Source: Capronia americana (taxonomy: Eukaryota > Ascomycota > Eurotiomycetes > Chaetothyriales > Herpotrichiellaceae). From it: a stretch of 64,000 nucleotides of DNA. The stretch covers positions 1,550,001-1,614,000 of the forward strand of contig JADWQD010000005.1 of the NCBI GenBank assembly GCA_016110215.1. The letters are read 5' to 3'. Positions within the stretch are counted from its first letter, which is position 1, and each line of letters begins with the position of its first letter. Of the stretch, positions 32,447 to 42,966 are shown piece by piece. Position numbers and translations under genes: made by a program. The notes beneath the pieces were generated by a model, which was not told the origin of the DNA, made no database searches, and saw only the letters and a program-made list of their open reading frames with translations.

Positions 32447-35002
32447 ATGACCTCGCGCGTTCCATCCTCCGCCGCCTCCTCTTCGCGCCGACCCTCGGTC
32501 TCAGCCAGGCGGTTCTCAAGACGCCTCTCCTCCATCTCGGGCCTTGAGGATGGCACCATCTCTCCCCCCATTCCGCCGGCGGCGCAGGCGATTACAGAAG
32601 AGATTGCCGAGATAAAACGCTACGAAGACTTTACGACGATAGACTGGGTTCAAGATGCCGCTCAGGAACATCTCAGGAGACGCGCCAGGCGGAAAGAAGC
32701 AAAATTTTTCGAAAGAGACGGAGTTTTGGGATGGCGCAGGAAGCTCTGGGAGGCCTATGACGCTGCACAAGCCTGGATAGTCATCACTCTCGTTGGAATT
32801 GTCATCGGACTCATTGCTGCCGCTCTCAACATCATTACCGAGTGGCTGTCCGATATCAAAGTAGGATACTGCACAACGGCATGGTATCTGAACGAAGGTT
32901 TCTGCTGCTATGGCTCGGAGGAAGGGTGTGATGAATGGAAGAGGTGGACGTCCTTCACAGTCACCAATTACCTCATCTACGCTGTCTTTGCCGTTCTCCT
33001 GGCATTTGTCTCCGCCTACTTGGTCAAGTCTTATGCCCCGTACGCCGCGGGTTCGGGCATCTCGGAGATCAAGGTTATTATTGCCGGCTTCATCATGAAA
33101 GGCTTTCTTGGGTTCTGGACCCTGCTCATCAAGGCTATCTGCCTCCCTTTGGCCATTGCTTCTGGACTGTCTGTCGGCAAAGAAGGCCCGAGTGTGCACT
33201 ATGCGACTTGCGTCGGGAATGTCATCTCACGTTTCTTTGACAAGTACAAGAAGAGCGCTTCGAAAACTAGGGAGATCTTGACGGCGAGTGCCGGAGCCGG
33301 TGTGGCTGTTGCGTTCGGCAGTCCAATCGGAGGGGTACTGTTCTCCTTGGAAGAGATGGCTTCACACTTCCCACTGAAGACGTTGTGGCGCAGCTACTTC
33401 TGTGCCCTTGTTGCTACTGCAGTCCTGAGTGCCATGAACCCTTTCCGGACAGGACAACTTGTCATGTTTTCGGTCAAATACGACAGAGATTGGCACTTTT
33501 TCGAGATTGTCTTCTACATCATCCTCGGTATATTCGGCGGGCTATACGGTGCTTTCGTTATCAAGGGACATTTGAAAGTCCAGGCTTTCAGAAAGAAGTT
33601 CCTAGCGAAATACGCCATTCCGGAAGCCGTCATACTGGCTGGCGCCACAGCTCTGCTTTGCTACCCAAATATGTTCCTGAGGAGAGACATGACGGAGATG
33701 ATGGAAATGCTGTTTCGAGAATGTGAGGGCGACTACGATTACGACGGACTTTGTGAACCGAAGAACCGGCTCTCTCTCATCGGGTCCTTGTTCCTCGCAA
33801 CATTTATGCGCATTGGCCTTGTCATACTTTCTTATGGTTGCAAAGTACCAGCAGGGATCTTCGTCCCTTCCATGGCTGTCGGCGCCTCGTTTGGACGAAT
33901 GCTTGGGATTATTGTGCAATGGTTGCATGAATCTTTCCCTGATTCGAAATTCTTCTCAACCTGTCAGCCTGATGTTACGTGCATCACTCCCGGCACATAC
34001 GCATTTCTCGGCGCGGGTGCGGCTCTGAGTGGAATCATGCATCTTACTATCTCGGTCACTGTCATCATGTTCGAGCTTACAGGCGCACTGACGTTCATCC
34101 TTCCCACTATGATTGTGGTTGGTGTCACCAAGGCGGTTGGTGATCGATTCAGCAAAGCCGGCATCGCGGATCAAATGATCTGGTTCAACGGCTTTCCATT
34201 CCTCGACAATAAGGAAGAGCACATCTTTGGCGTCCCGGTTTCGCAAGTTATGACCAGCAGGATCAGCATGCTCCTCGCCACAGGTATGGAAGTCAAAGCC
34301 GCACAGAAATTGCTCGACGACACGTCATATTCTGGCTTTCCCATCGTTGAAGATAAAGACTCCAAGATCCTTGTTGGCTATATTGGCAGGACTGAACTGC
34401 AATTCGCAATTGGCCGCGCTAAGAAGCAAGGCTCTTTGGCCGCAGATGCAAAATGCGTATTTGCAGTCGAGCGTGACGATGGCAGCGAGACGCCAGCGCC
34501 TCTCAGTCCAGCCGTGACTTTCGACGCCATGTCAGTACAGAGCGTGGACTTCACCGCATTTGTCGACCCGACTCCGATCACAGTCCATCCTCGCTTGCCT
34601 CTGGAGACAGTGATGGAGCTCTTCAAGAAGATGGGACCCCGGGTGATCCTGGTAGACCACCACGGTCGACTCGAAGGTCTCGTCACTGTCAAGGATTGTC
34701 TAAAGTATCAATTCAAGGTCGAGGCACAAGAGCACGCGGCCGCAATCAATAATGATACCGCACCGCAGCAAGACCGGTTTGTTGACGTACTCGGTAGGGT
34801 TGGTGATGTGGTCTCTGACATGATTAACAATCTGACCCGTGGCAAGCTGAGGCTCAGCCCTCGGGCTTCTAATGGATGGGCGAGAGTAACTGGAAATGAC
34901 AGGGGCCAGAATTTCGCAGACGACTATAACAATGAGCGTGAGATACTTGACGGGACAGAAGATGGGCACGAGCCAGATGGCGTGGAGCTTCATCCACGAT
35001 GA
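32447..35002 (+). CDS. CLC chloride channel/antiporter with C-terminal CBS domains (Gef1-like)
   Basis: 851 residues. The three anion-selectivity segments are present: GSGISE at 202-207, GKEGPSV with gating Glu246 (244-250), and the GSPIGGVLFSLEE block with Glu302/303 where the proton glutamate of exchangers lies; AGIFVPSMAVGASFGR follows. The Glu at the inner site favours a Cl-/H+ exchanger of the Gef1 type, acting in Golgi/endosomal or vacuolar membranes. Two CBS modules follow, starting near VSQVMTSRIS and PITVHPRLPLETVMELF. The ATG at 32447 is chosen as the first Met before the basic, Ser/Arg-rich fungal N-terminus. No intron is apparent in 2.5 kb. Confidence 0.94.
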   Translation: MTSRVPSSAASSSRRPSVSARRFSRRLSSISGLEDGTISPPIPPAAQAITEEIAEIKRYEDFTTIDWVQDAAQEHLRRRARRKEAKFFERDGVLGWRRKLWEAYDAAQAWIVITLVGIVIGLIAAALNIITEWLSDIKVGYCTTAWYLNEGFCCYGSEEGCDEWKRWTSFTVTNYLIYAVFAVLLAFVSAYLVKSYAPYAAGSGISEIKVIIAGFIMKGFLGFWTLLIKAICLPLAIASGLSVGKEGPSVHYATCVGNVISRFFDKYKKSASKTREILTASAGAGVAVAFGSPIGGVLFSLEEMASHFPLKTLWRSYFCALVATAVLSAMNPFRTGQLVMFSVKYDRDWHFFEIVFYIILGIFGGLYGAFVIKGHLKVQAFRKKFLAKYAIPEAVILAGATALLCYPNMFLRRDMTEMMEMLFRECEGDYDYDGLCEPKNRLSLIGSLFLATFMRIGLVILSYGCKVPAGIFVPSMAVGASFGRMLGIIVQWLHESFPDSKFFSTCQPDVTCITPGTYAFLGAGAALSGIMHLTISVTVIMFELTGALTFILPTMIVVGVTKAVGDRFSKAGIADQMIWFNGFPFLDNKEEHIFGVPVSQVMTSRISMLLATGMEVKAAQKLLDDTSYSGFPIVEDKDSKILVGYIGRTELQFAIGRAKKQGSLAADAKCVFAVERDDGSETPAPLSPAVTFDAMSVQSVDFTAFVDPTPITVHPRLPLETVMELFKKMGPRVILVDHHGRLEGLVTVKDCLKYQFKVEAQEHAAAINNDTAPQQDRFVDVLGRVGDVVSDMINNLTRGKLRLSPRASNGWARVTGNDRGQNFADDYNNEREILDGTEDGHEPDGVELHPR

Positions 35003-35565
35003 AATAATGCGAGCTACATATACAATTGTCTATTTGCACCCAGTTCAGACCTCAGAATGCTTTACGATCCTTCGGTAGGTACACACCTGGTATCTAGTTT
35101 GGTAAGGTCTCTTCACGGCCTTCACATGGCTTTAACAATAAAGTCTATATCGTGCGGATGAGCACCATTGTCTCCTAATCATCTTCCTCCTCGTCGTCAT
35201 CGTCCTCGATTCGTCCTCTTCTCGTCCTACAGCTTTGACAAAGACGAGTACCAAGACGGCAATGTAGAACTTGGTTAGGGAGTTAACAAGGGTAAGGGCA
35301 AGGCCTGCCGTGACCCTATGGAATTCTAGGCAGTCGTCAGATTAAGTCGGCGGAGACGGAGCCTCAATGGAGGCGGGATGACGTGCGTTATTGACGGCCG
35401 AATCAGACACAGCGAGTGGAGACACCCCGCTTCGATAGAGCAGAAGCCAACGGCTCGATAATCTACGTGTCTACCTAGTACCGAGTACCTCGTACGGAGT
35501 AGTAGTATGACAGGGTAAATTCCTCGACAAAACCTGTACTTGGTACTCTGTGTTTTGGAACTAGA
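35003..35565. other. Spacer, CLC 3' side and G-patch gene promoter
   Basis: 563 bases. It contains a CCT/CGT-rich run at about 35180-35230 and a CGTACGGAGTA word near 35492, a kind of short self-complementary sequence that recurs in this window. No gene seen. Confidence 0.4.
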
Positions 35566-36378
35566 ATGCCAGACTCGGACGATGAAGACTACTTCCTCCC
35601 GCTCCAAGACCAGCGCGTTTTCGGCGCCGGCATCAAGCGCAAGAGAATCAACTTTGTGCGCGCCTCGTCGACTACGGACTCATCTATTAATACGCCACCA
35701 CCGCCAACATCAACCACAGCGCCAAACGACGTCTCCTCGCGGTACCTCTCCATTGTGCTCCCCGACGGCGCGCGCACACGGCAGGCAGCAGCCACGCCGC
35801 CGGTGCCTGCGAACGAGTCGTCTTCCGAACCAGAATCCTCCGTCTCCGCCTCCCCCACCACCGAACTCTGCCCTGTCTGCGCCGAACCCATCCCCACTTC
35901 GACGTTGACCTCGTCTTCGTCTCGTTCGACGCATGAATCCTCACTAGCCCACCAAGTCTGCCTCGAGCACGTCCATCCGCCGTCTCACCTCCCGCGCTCG
36001 CACGTCGGGGTGCGCTACCTGTCGTCGTACGGCTGGGACCCGGACGCGCGGCGAGGCCTCGGCGCCCGCGAAGAGGGCATCACCGCGCCGATCAAGGCCA
36101 CGAAGAAGAACGATACGGCCGGGCTGAGGGAGAGGGGTGGTGACCTCGATGATGTGGAGAAGCGCATCCCGAACCCGAAAGGAGGAGTGGGGAGAAAAAG
36201 GGAAGATGCCGCGGTGGTGGTGGCCAAGTCGGATGCGAAGCAAGTCCGCATTAGAGACTTGGAGGCCAGGAAGCGGGCGGAGAGGCTGAGGGCCACTTTC
36301 TATGGTCCGGACCTGGAGAGATATCTGGGTCCGGAGCCGTCGACGACCGTTCAGAATCTTCACGCTTCCAGGCCTTAG
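35566..36378 (+). CDS. G-patch domain protein
   Basis: 270 residues, single exon. The acidic N-terminus (MPDSDDEDYFLPL) is followed by a basic patch GAGIKRKRINFVRA and a Ser/Thr/Pro-rich disordered region. Two short Cys motifs, LCPVCAEPI and HQVCLEHV, could bind a metal. The G-patch core is GVRYLSSYGWDPDARRGLG (Y-x-GW-x6-GLG). The C-terminal region is charged and helical (IRDLEARKRAERLRATFYG). G-patch proteins typically bind RNA or activate DEAH helicases such as the Prp22-type enzyme encoded 7 kb downstream; no specific partner can be inferred. Confidence 0.75.
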   Translation: MPDSDDEDYFLPLQDQRVFGAGIKRKRINFVRASSTTDSSINTPPPPTSTTAPNDVSSRYLSIVLPDGARTRQAAATPPVPANESSSEPESSVSASPTTELCPVCAEPIPTSTLTSSSSRSTHESSLAHQVCLEHVHPPSHLPRSHVGVRYLSSYGWDPDARRGLGAREEGITAPIKATKKNDTAGLRERGGDLDDVEKRIPNPKGGVGRKREDAAVVVAKSDAKQVRIRDLEARKRAERLRATFYGPDLERYLGPEPSTTVQNLHASRP

Positions 36379-36757
36379 AGGGCTAAGGCTTCTTGTTACA
36401 CACGTCTGTCTGGGGGCTTTGACTTGGCGGTCATGCCAGCCTCCCAGTGTCGTGCACGAGTACTGCCGAATGATCACGGCTGCCGGCACACTGTACATGG
36501 ATTCAGGGTACTAGGGAAGTCAGTCTGGAGGTGCTGAACGTGCTAGGAACGTTGCTAAGCGTGGCAAGTATGCTTGATGATCGCAATATTATGGATTCCA
36601 GAGGACGGAGTATGTATTCGAAACTCTCGCAACTATACAACTGCAACACTCTGGCCAGCCCGAGCCGCGGCACCAACCATCCACCCACCGACAGACCCAC
36701 CGACGCCACGCTCCGCTAAAAGGTCATGCTCTTCCTTACAAGGCTGCCAGTGCGCTT
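36379..36757. other. Convergent 3' spacer
   Basis: 379 bases between the G-patch and Sec1 stop codons; nothing recognised. Confidence 0.45.
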
Positions 36758-38944
36758 CTAATGCTTCTTGAACAGCCCAAGGTGATGCTTCTTCTCCTTA
36801 TCCTTCTTCAACTTAGTGGGAAATCCCTCGTCGGGGGACGCGTACGGTTTCGGCATTGCCACCGGCTGGCCTGGTCGAGCGGGACCAGCCGCTGTGCCGA
36901 CGCCAGGACGGACGCCGTTGTGTGGTGCACCGCCTCTGCCGGCCCCCAAGTTCATGTTTGCCATCGCCGAAGTTGGCGGGACGGGGGAACGACCGTTCGC
37001 TCCGGGTTGAGGAGGTTTGGGCTGCAGCGCCTGCGGAGGAGGTTCGCTCATCCAAGCTGGCAACCTCGGCGGCGCCCGATCCATGGGCAAGTCAAGTTGT
37101 TTCCTCCCTGCACTTAGCAGACTTACTTGGCGGAGGAAGGTCTTGGGTGTGAGCATGTGAGTCGTTGCCAGAAAGATTTCTTTGCCAGCCATGCGGGACA
37201 CTTCGTAGCAAGCTCTCGCTTCGGCATATGTGGCACCGCCACCCATGAAGACTATAATACGTTGGCGCGGCTTGTTTGTCTGCGACCGCGCTTGTGCCCA
37301 GGTGGGTTTCCCGGCATTGCGAAGCGAACTTTGCGAAACGCTCATCTGGCTGTTCGGGTCGTTGAGGTGAGGTTTTACCGGCGGGAAGACGTTTGCGTCT
37401 AATGTGCCTTGGCATTGTTCCTCAAGCATGTATCGGAGGGCGGGTTCGAAGCGGGAAAGGCTCACTTCCTCCATGTTGCTGGTGGGTTCTCGAAGCCTGG
37501 GCGGGAACAAGGGCGGTGGCGTGGGCGTTGTATCCTTGAGCTGCTTTTCCACGCGGGCACCAAGGGTTATCAGGTTATAGATGATTTCGCCATCCATGGG
37601 GGACAGTTCGCCATGGCAACGCAGCTTCTCGATGTCGCCTCGCAGAATACCGTGCTTGTATAGAATGTACAGTATCAGTAACCGGACTCGGTCTTCATGC
37701 ACGACGCTGTCGTCATCCAGCAGCCTGACAACTTGATCTGCCAGATTCTTGGGCTTTTTGTTGTCCTCGTCCACGCCGGTGGCCAAAGATTGTTCGACAG
37801 AGACTACATCCAACAATTTGTGGTCTGCGAAGATTTTGGCGCACTTCTCAGCTATATCGATATGTAGCGAGAAGGCTTCTTTCCCCTCCTGGAATTCTGG
37901 CAACCCAGCCAACATGTCCTTGATGGTGTTGATACTCGCCGGTTGACCATTGTTGTCGGCGAACTGGGGATTCTTTGCCTGGAATTTCTTGAACTGCTCG
38001 CTCAACTGCACAAGCAGGTCTTTCATGTGCATGTGCCGGTGACCGACCCAGAGGTTGTCCTTCTCGGTAATTTCGACCTCTCGCTCTTCTTGGTCGGGTT
38101 CACCTCGGCGGATGATGTTTCGGTATGTGACCTTGTCCTCGTCGTCTCGGATGGGTAGGAGATCCATGGCCATTGCTTGGTATGTCAATTCATGCACAAA
38201 TGGTGACATTAGATCCATCGAGCGGTCTGTGATCAATAGCACCCCCCGTGGCCGGTTTCCTGGGTTCTGGGGAGGAAAGTCGTTTCGGGGATCCCGGGCG
38301 TAGTCGTCCAGCGCGCTCTGGACAAAGCTCGCGAGGTGGTAGCAAAGCACATCCGCCGCATGCCTTTCATGATCCCTAGGCTTGTAGAACCGTATCAAAG
38401 GGTATTCGCCCAAGGATACGCATATAGACACGAGTTTCTGCGTTATTGTGTCCAAGTGGCTCTTAACCAACGAGTCGCACGCTGAATGGAAGAGGAGGTG
38501 AAAACTCCAGGGCTCTCGAAATGTGACTAAATTTGCTTCTCTTGGGTAATACTCGACATTGAGCGTCCGAGAGTCGGCGATCAACTTTGCTCTCGACTCG
38601 GAGCGAAAGAGTTCCTCCCCCAAGCCCCTCGGTAGTTGGGAGGTCCAGATCAGATACGCTCGCCGGTATCTCTTGCGGCTTAGGTCGGCTTTGAGGCATT
38701 CGACTATGTGTGGTAGAGGCGAGAGGAGGTAGATGGCATCGGTGTCGGACGAACCCTGCCTGCTGTCCTCGATGGATTCGATATTGATAATGTTGCAGTT
38801 GAGTATGTCATCTTCCTTTGTGGCATTGTAAATCAGCCGCTTGCTCTGCTCATCGAGGATCAGGATTTTCCAGTCGCGGCCGCTGGTCGCGCGGATTGTG
38901 TCGAGTATGATATTGCGCTGTATGTCGAGTATTGAGGAAGCCAT
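36758..38944 (-). CDS. sec1: Sec1/Munc18 family protein Sec1, exocytosis
   Basis: 728-residue SNARE regulator for vesicle fusion at the plasma membrane and hyphal tip. Landmarks: ILDIQRNIILDTIRATSGRDWKI at the N-terminus (as in fungal Sec1), RGVLLITDRSMDLMSPFVHE (the conserved D-R-x-x-D-x-x-x-P loop), ALRYMLEEQCQG, IIVFMGGGATYAEARACYEV and KEIFLATTHMLTPKTFLRQV near the end. The last 100 residues are Pro/Gly-rich and finish KDKEKKHHLGLFKKH, a basic tail seen in fungal orthologues. I begin at the ATG at 38944, which precedes the conserved domain by two residues; the frame is open 13 codons further. A GTAAGT inside the frame at about 37127 is coding, because the residues across it fit the family without a gap. 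Confidence 0.92.
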   Translation of the reverse strand: MASSILDIQRNIILDTIRATSGRDWKILILDEQSKRLIYNATKEDDILNCNIINIESIEDSRQGSSDTDAIYLLSPLPHIVECLKADLSRKRYRRAYLIWTSQLPRGLGEELFRSESRAKLIADSRTLNVEYYPREANLVTFREPWSFHLLFHSACDSLVKSHLDTITQKLVSICVSLGEYPLIRFYKPRDHERHAADVLCYHLASFVQSALDDYARDPRNDFPPQNPGNRPRGVLLITDRSMDLMSPFVHELTYQAMAMDLLPIRDDEDKVTYRNIIRRGEPDQEEREVEITEKDNLWVGHRHMHMKDLLVQLSEQFKKFQAKNPQFADNNGQPASINTIKDMLAGLPEFQEGKEAFSLHIDIAEKCAKIFADHKLLDVVSVEQSLATGVDEDNKKPKNLADQVVRLLDDDSVVHEDRVRLLILYILYKHGILRGDIEKLRCHGELSPMDGEIIYNLITLGARVEKQLKDTTPTPPPLFPPRLREPTSNMEEVSLSRFEPALRYMLEEQCQGTLDANVFPPVKPHLNDPNSQMSVSQSSLRNAGKPTWAQARSQTNKPRQRIIVFMGGGATYAEARACYEVSRMAGKEIFLATTHMLTPKTFLRQVSLLSAGRKQLDLPMDRAPPRLPAWMSEPPPQALQPKPPQPGANGRSPVPPTSAMANMNLGAGRGGAPHNGVRPGVGTAAGPARPGQPVAMPKPYASPDEGFPTKLKKDKEKKHHLGLFKKH

Positions 38945-39316
38945 GGCGGGGGTGGAGAGTCGGCTGGGCTGAGGTGTCTTCACATTCTCGGACTGAAACA
39001 GTCAGACCAGACGGGCAGATGGAACAGGTACAGGCCTCTCCAGAGCTCTAATTTATGTCACTAGTGGGCGGTGATGGGCGGCAGCGTGGTAGGGAGACAG
39101 GGCAAACCCGAGTTCGAGTTGCATTTGCGTTGGACTGCGCCGTCTCGACAAGTGCAGCCTCAGCCTCGTGCAAAGTGGAGACAAGGCTGCCTCATTCCAT
39201 GACACTTACTCGTACTCCGAGGACTTGACAAGAATTTCCACGTTGGCTCAACGTCTGCTTCCTGCCTCCCGTTCGCAATTCGATCTCTGCGACGGCGCTC
39301 TCACATCCTCCCTGGC
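38945..39316. promoter_or_regulatory. Divergent upstream region of sec1 and suv3
   Basis: 372 bases between divergent starts; compatible with a shared promoter. No particular site assigned. Confidence 0.45.
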
Positions 39317-41655
39317 ATGCTTGCTCTCTCCACTCGACGAGGGCAATGCCTTTTCTGTTCATTTCGGGCCGCCTTTGCGGCGGTGCCCAAGCGACACCCT
39401 GAGTTTCAACGCGGATCCTTCTCCAGCGCGCCGAATCGCAGAGAGCGGACACATCAGAGATCCTCGCCGCTTCTCCGCTCCGTCGGCTCCGACAAGAAGC
39501 CTACCCGCAATGTTCGACGCCCTCCCAGACACCTAGCAATCTCACCCGACCAGACGGGTAGCCGTGTCAATGCCAGCTTAAATACGTTAAAGAAGCAATT
39601 GGAAACTACAACAGTGAGCCCAGACTCCGAAGTCACGCAACTCGCCGCACTCGACCCTCTAGGGACGTACTGGCCGGCATTCAGAGGAGAAGTCCAAGAT
39701 AACATTCAATCGCCGGGGGAGGCTGGCCGGGCAGTGTTCGATGGATTGATGCATGATATTGGACTTGCTCAGCAGGGAGACTGGAAGACAGAGCTACCGA
39801 GAGTGCTGCATTTCGGCTTCATTGATTATGTTTTAATGAGAAGGACACAAGACGTTCCGGACGCGGAATCGGCGCTGGCGGGCTTGAAATTTCCTACCGA
39901 GTGGTACACCAACGCACGGCAGGTCCAGAGAGATGTCCATCTGCACATTGGTCCCACAAATTCAGGCAAAACATATACGGCACTGAAGCGGCTGGAAGAG
40001 AGCGGCGACGGATTCTATGCAGGGCCTCTCCGGTTGCTGGCGCATGAGGTATACTCGAGGTTCAAAGCCAAGGGAGTATCATGCGATCTCATAACGGGAG
40101 ATGACGTGAGGCTGGAAGAAGATCCGGATACAAGACTAAGCGCATCGACGGTGGAAATGGTCGATGTCGGTAAGCGTTGCGAAGTTGCCGTCATCGACGA
40201 GATCCAGATGATGGCTGACCAAGAGCGCGGTTGGGCCTGGACTCGAGCGTTTCTGGGCGCCAACGCAAAGGAAGTCCATATCTGCGGTGAATCTCGAGTA
40301 CTACCACTTGTACGGGAGCTCACGGCATCAACGGGGGATATTCTCCACGTGCACGAATACAAGAGACTAAACCCTCTTAAAGTGATGACCAAGAGTCTGC
40401 GAGGGGACCTGAAGAACCTGCGGAAGGGCGATTGTATTGTGGCCTTCTCCGTCATGAATATCCACGCCCTAAAGAAGCAGATCGAGTTGGACACGGGTCG
40501 CCGTTGTGCTATCGTCTATGGTAGCCTGCCGCCTGAGACTCGCGCGCAACAAGCCGCATTGTTCAACGACCCGACCAACGACTACGATTTCTTGGTGGCC
40601 AGCGACGCCATTGGCATGGGGTTAAACTTGTAGGTTGAGTCCAGCCGCAAACTGAGAGCGGTTGCTAACTTCGAGCCAGGAGTGTTAAGCGTATCATCTT
40701 CCACAGTGTGTCAAAGTGGAACGGGACGGCACAGGTAAATTTATCAACGCCTCAAATCAAGCAGATCGGTGGCCGAGCAGGTCGGTTCCGAAACGCACAT
40801 CAAGCCATGACCAACACGTCAGCTGGCTCCGAAGCCAATGTTGGCCTCGTCACGACCCTGAACGACGAAGACTTACCCCTGGTCAGGGCTGCCATGCAGA
40901 CAGAAGCTGCGCCAATCAAAAGAGCCGGCATGCTCCCACCAGGCGAGGCCATGGAAGAGTTCGAGGGCCGTCTGCCGAAGGGCATACCATTCGAATACAT
41001 CCTTCGACGTCTTTGCGGCAAGGCGGCAATGCACGATCGATTCCGTGTTTGCAGCATTCGCGAGCAGAGTCTGATTTCCCGAACCATTGAATCTGTTCAG
41101 GGCTTGAGTCTGGTTCAGCGTATGATCCTGACCGCTGCACCGTCTTCCACACATTCGGCAGCAATGCACCAAGTCATGAGAGCTTTTGCCCAATACGTGG
41201 CAGACCGCAAGCAGGTGACCGTTGTGGACGTGCCTGAAGTCAACCTGGAGGTGCTTGAGAAGCCCATCTCTGGCGATAGGGCATACCTTGAAAGCCTAGA
41301 GGATCTCCACAAGGCGCTCGTCCTGTACCTGTGGCTCAGCTACCGGTTCCTGGGCATCTTCAAGGACCGGGAAATGGCCACGTACGCGAAGGAGATGGCC
41401 GAGGAGCGCATCAACACCTGCCTCTTAGAGTTCTCTGCGAATCCTGATCTTCGCAAGCGCGTACTGTCATACAAGAAGCGGATGACCCTGCCTCAAATTC
41501 AGACCGAGGGAGATGGCACGACTGACGAAGGGTCGGAGCTGGATGTACCGGAAGAGGAGACAGTGCTCCCGGTTGACTGGACCCGTGGGTCTGAGAGTGT
41601 CGAGTTCGACGATGAAGCTCAGGCTCCTCAAGCCATCCGCGCAGCTCAAGGGTGA
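39317..41655 (+). CDS. suv3: Mitochondrial ATP-dependent RNA helicase Suv3, 2 (or 3) exons
   Basis: About 762 residues. The Arg/Ser-rich N-terminus fits a mitochondrial presequence. The helicase core has motif I GPTNSGKT (from residue 212), motif Ia AGPLRLLAHEVY, motif II DEIQM, LVASDAIGMGLNL split by an intron, and motif VI QIGGRAGRF. The Suv3 C-terminal region with VDVPEVNLEVLEKPI and RYLESLEDL-like text follows. Exons 39317-40629 and 40680-41655; the junction rebuilds GLNLSVKRIIFHS. With Dss1, Suv3 forms the mitochondrial RNA degradosome. The stop at 41655 falls within a GGTGAGT, so a further splice to a short C-terminal exon (residues like KSRTHGLYEES) after an acceptor near 41729 is possible; the annotated 3' end is therefore tentative. 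Confidence 0.92.
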
Positions 41656-41909
41656 GTGGCGCCCAATCCAGGGTAGCCATCAGCTTCGCCTCCTCCGAGG
41701 TACATCAGCAAGCCCGACCTAAAAACAGCAAGTCTAGAACTCATGGGTTGTATGAAGAGAGTAAGTCTCAAAGAATAATGACAATGTTCATTCTACTACC
41801 ACAACGTTATCATGCACCAACACTTGTTTTGCTGCCGTCAAACTTTGGATACCTCGCCAAGCCCTCTGCTGAAAGTCCCCATTTCTTGGTTCTAACTTGT
41901 GGGCGCCGA

Positions 41910-42421
41910 CTATTGCTGTGTGACCTGTCTGTCAGATGCAGGGTGGTTCGACGCAGCCGCCTCGCGAGCAAGCTGGTCTTCCGTCTTCTTGTTGCCGTGG
42001 AGCTGGATGATCGGTTAGCTCGGTGCCAGGACCGACGGGACTTCATCCAGAAGGACGGCGGCTGACAATCAATCGGTTCAGAAAGCTTCCCGGCTTTCCA
42101 TGATCGTGGTTTTCCTTCTCAGCATCCTCGGCTTCCTTGTTGACGTAGTCCACGGTCTCTTCATCGGCTGAGTCGTGCTCGTCAAAGTTGACTGGTAAAA
42201 GAAGTCAGCGGAGGTCTTCCACGTGGCCGTGGGATGGCGGTGATGTAACATAGGAAGGGTCGAGAGACCACAGATGGGTTGGGTGTATATCACAATCGGG
42301 GGGGCCTTATATGAACAACCATAGAAGCTCTGTAGCCAGATGCCACTACTCAAAGGGACCACATACCCTCCTTGTCCTTGTGACTGAGACGGCGCTTGAT
42401 CTTCGCACGAATGCTGTCCAT
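41910..42421 (-). CDS. Small conserved fungal protein of 90 residues, 3 exons
   Basis: Spliced from 42421-42367, 42191-42067 and 42002-41910 (273 bases). It begins MDSIRAKIKRRLSHKDKE, continues with an acidic stretch FDEHDSADEETVDYVNKEAE and KPGSFLNRLI, and ends HGNKKTEDQLAREAAASNHP plus a Gln-rich tail. All junctions are GT-AG and in phase, and the composition is consistent from exon to exon, which argues for a real gene despite its size. I recognise the general sequence type as a small protein found in ascomycetes, but know no function. Charged and probably helical, with no TM segment. Its 3' end faces that of suv3. Confidence 0.7.
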
Positions 42422-42966
42422 TGTGAACACAAGTAGAGATGGTCGAGTGAATTATCTTGCGGAGGTATTGATTCGAGGGCTACGGGTGGGTGTCGTGTAA
42501 TTGTAGAGGGAGAGAGGTTGAGAGAAGAGTGAAGGATCGATGAAGGCGGGGTGAAAGTCGTACTTTCTTATGAGCTGGAATTCAGGGAAGCAAGAAACAG
42601 GAAGGAGGAAAGAGGGGCATGACGCCGGGCAGCGACCATCCATCGATCCTCGCGTCCATCGAGCTGGACCCAGAAAGTACTTCCCCATTCACATTTGGCC
42701 ATCTGCCAGAAGCACATTCGGATCTTCGAGCCAGTGAAACCCAGTCAGCTAGTGGCCAGGTTCAGCGCCACCCCTCAGTCATCCGTTCGGGCCAGTGCAA
42801 GCGAGGCGGCTGACACGCGAGGCGAGGCCTGTTCCATTTTGGAGAGCCGCTTGGAGATCACAACGTCCCGCACGCTCGAGATTTCCACGATTTCGCCAAC
42901 GGTCACCAGGCCTGGCTGGACCAAGTCATCGGACAGTTCCTCGCGCACAAGCACCGGCTGACCACC
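42422..42966. promoter_or_regulatory. Divergent upstream region, 90-residue protein and prp22
   Basis: 545 bases between divergent starts. The prp22 frame is open for about 45 codons upstream of its ATG but without another ATG. No site assigned. Confidence 0.4.

Noticed and set aside
37110..37140. GTAAGT inside sec1 as a possible intron donor
   Set aside because: The residues on both sides (FLRQVSLLSAGRKQLDLP) fit the family without a gap and no suitable acceptor distance keeps the frame.
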